DNA from: Streptomyces tardus
GTDB lineage: Bacteria > Actinomycetota > Actinomycetes > Streptomycetales > Streptomycetaceae
Assembly: GCF_018101125.2 (NCBI RefSeq)
Contig: NZ_JAELVF020000002.1
Location: 6,576 to 70,575, forward strand
DNA length: 64,000 bases
Direction: 5' to 3'
The stretch's first letter is position 1. The number at the start of each line of letters is the position of its first letter. The notes below the pieces were generated by a model that was not told where the DNA came from, made no database searches, and saw only the letters and a list, made by a program, of their open reading frames with translations. The translations under genes and the position numbers were made by a program. Shown in pieces: positions 62,180 through 64,000 of the stretch.

Positions 62180-62431
62180 ATGAACAGGCGCGAAATCGCC
62201 GCTATCGTGCGCGCACGAATCGGTGAACTGCTCGACGACGCCCGCGACATCGGCGACCGGGACATCCTCTCCCATCACGGTCTCAACTCACTGCTCAGCG
62301 TGGAGCTGACGCTCCGCATCGAGGAGGAATTCGACATCGCCTTCGAGGACGACGAACTGAACTTCGAGAACTTCGAGACGCTGCAGAGCATCACCGACCT
62401 GGTGGCCGGGAAGGTGAGCGTTCATGGCTGA
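62180..62431 (+). CDS. Free-standing acyl/peptidyl carrier protein
   Basis: An 83-residue carrier protein. Four-helix pattern with the phosphopantetheine site GLNSLLSVEL, Ser37; the usual Asp before Ser is Asn here. Acidic helix 2-3 region (EEEFDIAFEDDELNFENFETLQSI). GAAGGG lies 7 bases before the ATG at 62180. It overlaps the next gene by 8 bases. It is the only intact carrier in the region and the expected partner of the ligase, decarboxylase and condensation protein. Confidence 0.87.
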   Translation: MNRREIAAIVRARIGELLDDARDIGDRDILSHHGLNSLLSVELTLRIEEEFDIAFEDDELNFENFETLQSITDLVAGKVSVHG

Positions 62432-62813
62432 GCAGGAGAGCGCGACGGGCGGTGGAGCGGGGTTCTTCGACAACCTCGACGGGCTGGTCGCCTCCGCCGA
62501 GCTGGTGGTCGACCGGCCGAAGGGCTCGCGCCACCCGCGCGTCCCCGAGGCCGTCTACCCGGTCGACTACGGATACCTCGACGGGACCACCGGCGGCGAC
62601 GGCGACGGGGTCGACGTCTTCGCGGGCAGCACGCCGCGTGCGGGCGTGGTCGGAGTCTTCCTGACCGCCGACCCGCTCAAGCGCGACGTGGAGGTGAAGA
62701 TTCTGCTGGGCTGCTCCCCTGCGGAGATCGAGCAGGTGCACCGTCTGCTCAACGACGTGCTGGAGATCGGCGGCCTGCTGGTGCCCCGCCGACAGACCGG
62801 ACAGCCCGGATAG
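62424..62813 (+). CDS. Short inorganic-pyrophosphatase-like protein
   Basis: A 129-residue protein with the family I inorganic pyrophosphatase core: RPKGSRHPRVPEAVYPVDYGYLDGTTGGDGDGVDVF, retaining the Tyr residues and the DxDxxD metal motif, and a later LTADPLKRDVEVK with two Asp and a Lys near their usual places. It is shorter than the usual 165-175 residues and lacks the C-terminal Tyr-Lys pair. Its start overlaps the carrier gene by 8 bases with GGAAGG upstream. It probably removes PPi made by the ligase, pulling adenylation forward (inference). Confidence 0.8.
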   Translation: MAEQESATGGGAGFFDNLDGLVASAELVVDRPKGSRHPRVPEAVYPVDYGYLDGTTGGDGDGVDVFAGSTPRAGVVGVFLTADPLKRDVEVKILLGCSPAEIEQVHRLLNDVLEIGGLLVPRRQTGQPG

Positions 62814-62855
62814 CCCGCAAGGCCGGCAGCCCGGCAGCCCGCAAGGCCGGCAGCC
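62812..62855. repeat. Tandem GC-rich repeat after the pyrophosphatase-like gene
   Basis: A 20-base motif beginning AGCCCGCAAGG occurs at 62812-62831 and 62836-62855 with a 24-base period, starting in the stop codon of the pyrophosphatase-like gene and reaching the 3' end of the converging aminotransferase-like gene. Confidence 0.7.
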
Positions 62856-62859
62856 GGGC

Positions 62860-63873
62860 TCAGGGGCCGGATTCCCCTCGCCCCGGCGGCTTCCGGGCGC
62901 GGGGGGACTCCGGGTACGGCAGGCGGCCGAGGGCGCGGTGGTCGCAGTCGGCCGGGCAGCCGAGGAAACACAGCCGCACCGTGCCGGCAGGCGCCCCGAA
63001 GTCCTGTCCGTCGCCGACCCGCAGACCGTGCCGGCGCCGCAGCTGCTCCACCGGCTCCTCGACGTCGAGTCGCACCAGCACACTGGCGCCGCCGTGCTGC
63101 CTCGCACCGGCGAGGGACGAGGCGTGGGCCGTGAGGGCCGCCACCGTTCGGCAGCGGTCCAGCAGCAGGTGGAATCCCCCGTCCGCGGCGAAGCGGGACC
63201 AGGCCCGCTGCCAGACCGTGGGCGGGGCGGCGGCGCGCAGATGTGCCTCGATCTGCGGCGGGACCGTGCCGTCGTGCCCACCGTGCAGCCACCCCAACCG
63301 GGCCCACGGTCCGGCGGCCTTGGCCATCGATCCGGCGACGAAGGCTCCCGGTACCCGCAGGCCGTCCGCACTCGCCGCGGTGGTGAAGAACCGGTACGTC
63401 TCGTTCTGCACCAGGACCCCGCCGTCGGCCACGAATTCGGCCAGGCGGTGGGCGGTCGCACGGTCCAGGCTCCAGCCGTCGGGATTGCGCCACGGCGAGG
63501 TGATCCACAGCAGATGCTCGCGGGCGGGGCGGGCGATCCGCACGGCCTCCTCGAACTCCGCCCGGAGCACCCGGGCGCCACACCGCTCGAAGGCCGTCAC
63601 CACACCGAGAAAGGTGGGCCTCTCGACCACGACCCTGCGCCCCAGCAGTGCGAACGGCGCCACCAGAGGCCGGATTCCGGAGCTGACGAACGGCCCGCCC
63701 TCCGCCGCCGGCAGTCCGAGCACAGCGCCCAGCGCGGCCCGCAACCCGGGGTCTCCCCGCCAGGGCGGCCGGGTGTCCCAGCCCGGCTCGCGGACCGCCC
63801 GTTCGAGGCAGTGCCGCCACAGTCCCGCCAGATCCTCGGGCCACCGGTACGGGGCCCCGGTCACGTCGTGCAT
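62860..63873 (-). CDS. Class I/II aminotransferase-like protein
   Basis: A 337-residue fold-type I PLP protein. Seen: ITSPWRNPDG (for PxNPTG, Asn kept), GVLVQNETYRFF, where the Asp that contacts the PLP ring nitrogen is Asn, the PLP Lys in VAGSMAKAAGPWARLGW with the following Arg, and a C-terminal Arg in GTVRLCFLG. The fold and Lys argue for a PLP enzyme, but the Asp-to-Asn change may mean altered or lost transamination. The ATG at 63873 overlaps the upstream stop as TGATG; GTG 63876 is also possible. Probably part of the biosynthetic cluster. Confidence 0.78.
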   Translation of the reverse strand: MHDVTGAPYRWPEDLAGLWRHCLERAVREPGWDTRPPWRGDPGLRAALGAVLGLPAAEGGPFVSSGIRPLVAPFALLGRRVVVERPTFLGVVTAFERCGARVLRAEFEEAVRIARPAREHLLWITSPWRNPDGWSLDRATAHRLAEFVADGGVLVQNETYRFFTTAASADGLRVPGAFVAGSMAKAAGPWARLGWLHGGHDGTVPPQIEAHLRAAAPPTVWQRAWSRFAADGGFHLLLDRCRTVAALTAHASSLAGARQHGGASVLVRLDVEEPVEQLRRRHGLRVGDGQDFGAPAGTVRLCFLGCPADCDHRALGRLPYPESPRARKPPGRGESGP

Positions 63874-64000
63874 CACAGCCCCGAACGGTCCCAGTCCAGC
63901 GCTCCGAGCCCGCGTGCGGACCTGAAGCGGGCGATCTGCGCGGTGGCCCGCACGGTGGCGGCGTGCCGTCCGGCCTGCCGTATCACCGGCAGCTCGAACG
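63873..64000 (-). CDS. 3' end of an unidentified gene
   Basis: The last 42 or so codons of a minus-strand gene are visible at the right edge, reading FELPVIRQAGRHAATVRATAQIARFRS and ending DWDRSGL. The stop overlaps the next start as TGATG, so it belongs to the same operon as the aminotransferase-like gene. The fragment is basic and probably helical, too short to assign. It shows that the cluster continues beyond the window. Confidence 0.6.
   Translation of the reverse strand, partial: FELPVIRQAGRHAATVRATAQIARFRSARGLGALDWDRSGL

Noticed and set aside
1..64000. CRISPR arrays, tRNA or rRNA genes, insertion sequences, phage genes
   Set aside because: No regularly spaced repeats, no T-loop/acceptor patterns noticed, and no transposase or integrase motifs; the only repeats are the short ones listed.

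Overview
The window is from a high-GC actinomycete, almost certainly Streptomyces or a close relative. Supporting signs are the strong G/C third-codon bias, RbpA behind a sigma-R-type promoter, an Lnt/Ppm pair, a mycothiol-dependent formaldehyde dehydrogenase, an AfsR/SARP regulator, and frequent GTG/TTG starts with ATGA or GTGA overlaps. From memory, the rbpA-fxsA-ppm block resembles the SCO1421-1423 region of S. coelicolor. No rRNA, tRNA, CRISPR array, transposase or integrase was seen.

Layout. 0-8 kb: end of an MFS permease, rbpA, fxsA, ppm1, lnt, a YtcJ-type amidohydrolase and an Lrp regulator. The last two are separated by a perfect inverted, fused copy of pieces of both genes. 8-16 kb: acyl-CoA dehydrogenase, mycothiol formaldehyde dehydrogenase, a CoA-disulfide-reductase-like flavoprotein, a lipoprotein, a quinone reductase and a histidine phosphatase. 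16-20 kb: a coupled acyl-CoA dehydrogenase / SDR / phosphotransferase operon with a TetR gene and a palindromic operator. 20-38 kb: PhoD-like phosphatase, ACT-GNAT protein, trans-sulfuration enzyme with divergent Lrp, DUF885 protein, SbcCD, YigZ, CoA-binding protein, left-handed beta-helix proteins, thioesterase, spermidine-synthase-like protein, TVP38 protein, UppP, and a frameshifted SRPBCC relic. 38-46 kb: oxidoreductase, uracil-DNA glycosylase, a peptide-binding lipoprotein, two SDRs, DUF3037 and a HipA-like kinase.

46-64 kb looks like an accessory, secondary-metabolite region. It opens with a LuxR-type regulator divergent from a small secreted peptide, then an AfsR/SARP regulator. A tightly coupled six-gene minus-strand operon follows: adenylate-forming ligase, PLP decarboxylase, acyl-CoA-dehydrogenase-like flavoprotein, a degenerate NRPS-type condensation protein, and two ABC exporters. 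Beyond a 1.4-kb gene-free region are a free-standing carrier protein overlapping a short pyrophosphatase-like gene, an aminotransferase-like gene with an altered cofactor-binding residue, and the 3' end of one more gene.

My inference is that the ligase loads a substrate onto the carrier protein (the pyrophosphatase-like protein removing PPi), the decarboxylase and flavoprotein modify the tethered acyl group, the condensation protein joins or releases it, and the ABC pair exports it under SARP control. The ligase + PLP decarboxylase + carrier trio resembles exosortase-A-associated loci and the BtrI/J/K logic of butirosin biosynthesis, but I do not recognise the overall combination as a known pathway. 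The cluster may continue past the right edge.
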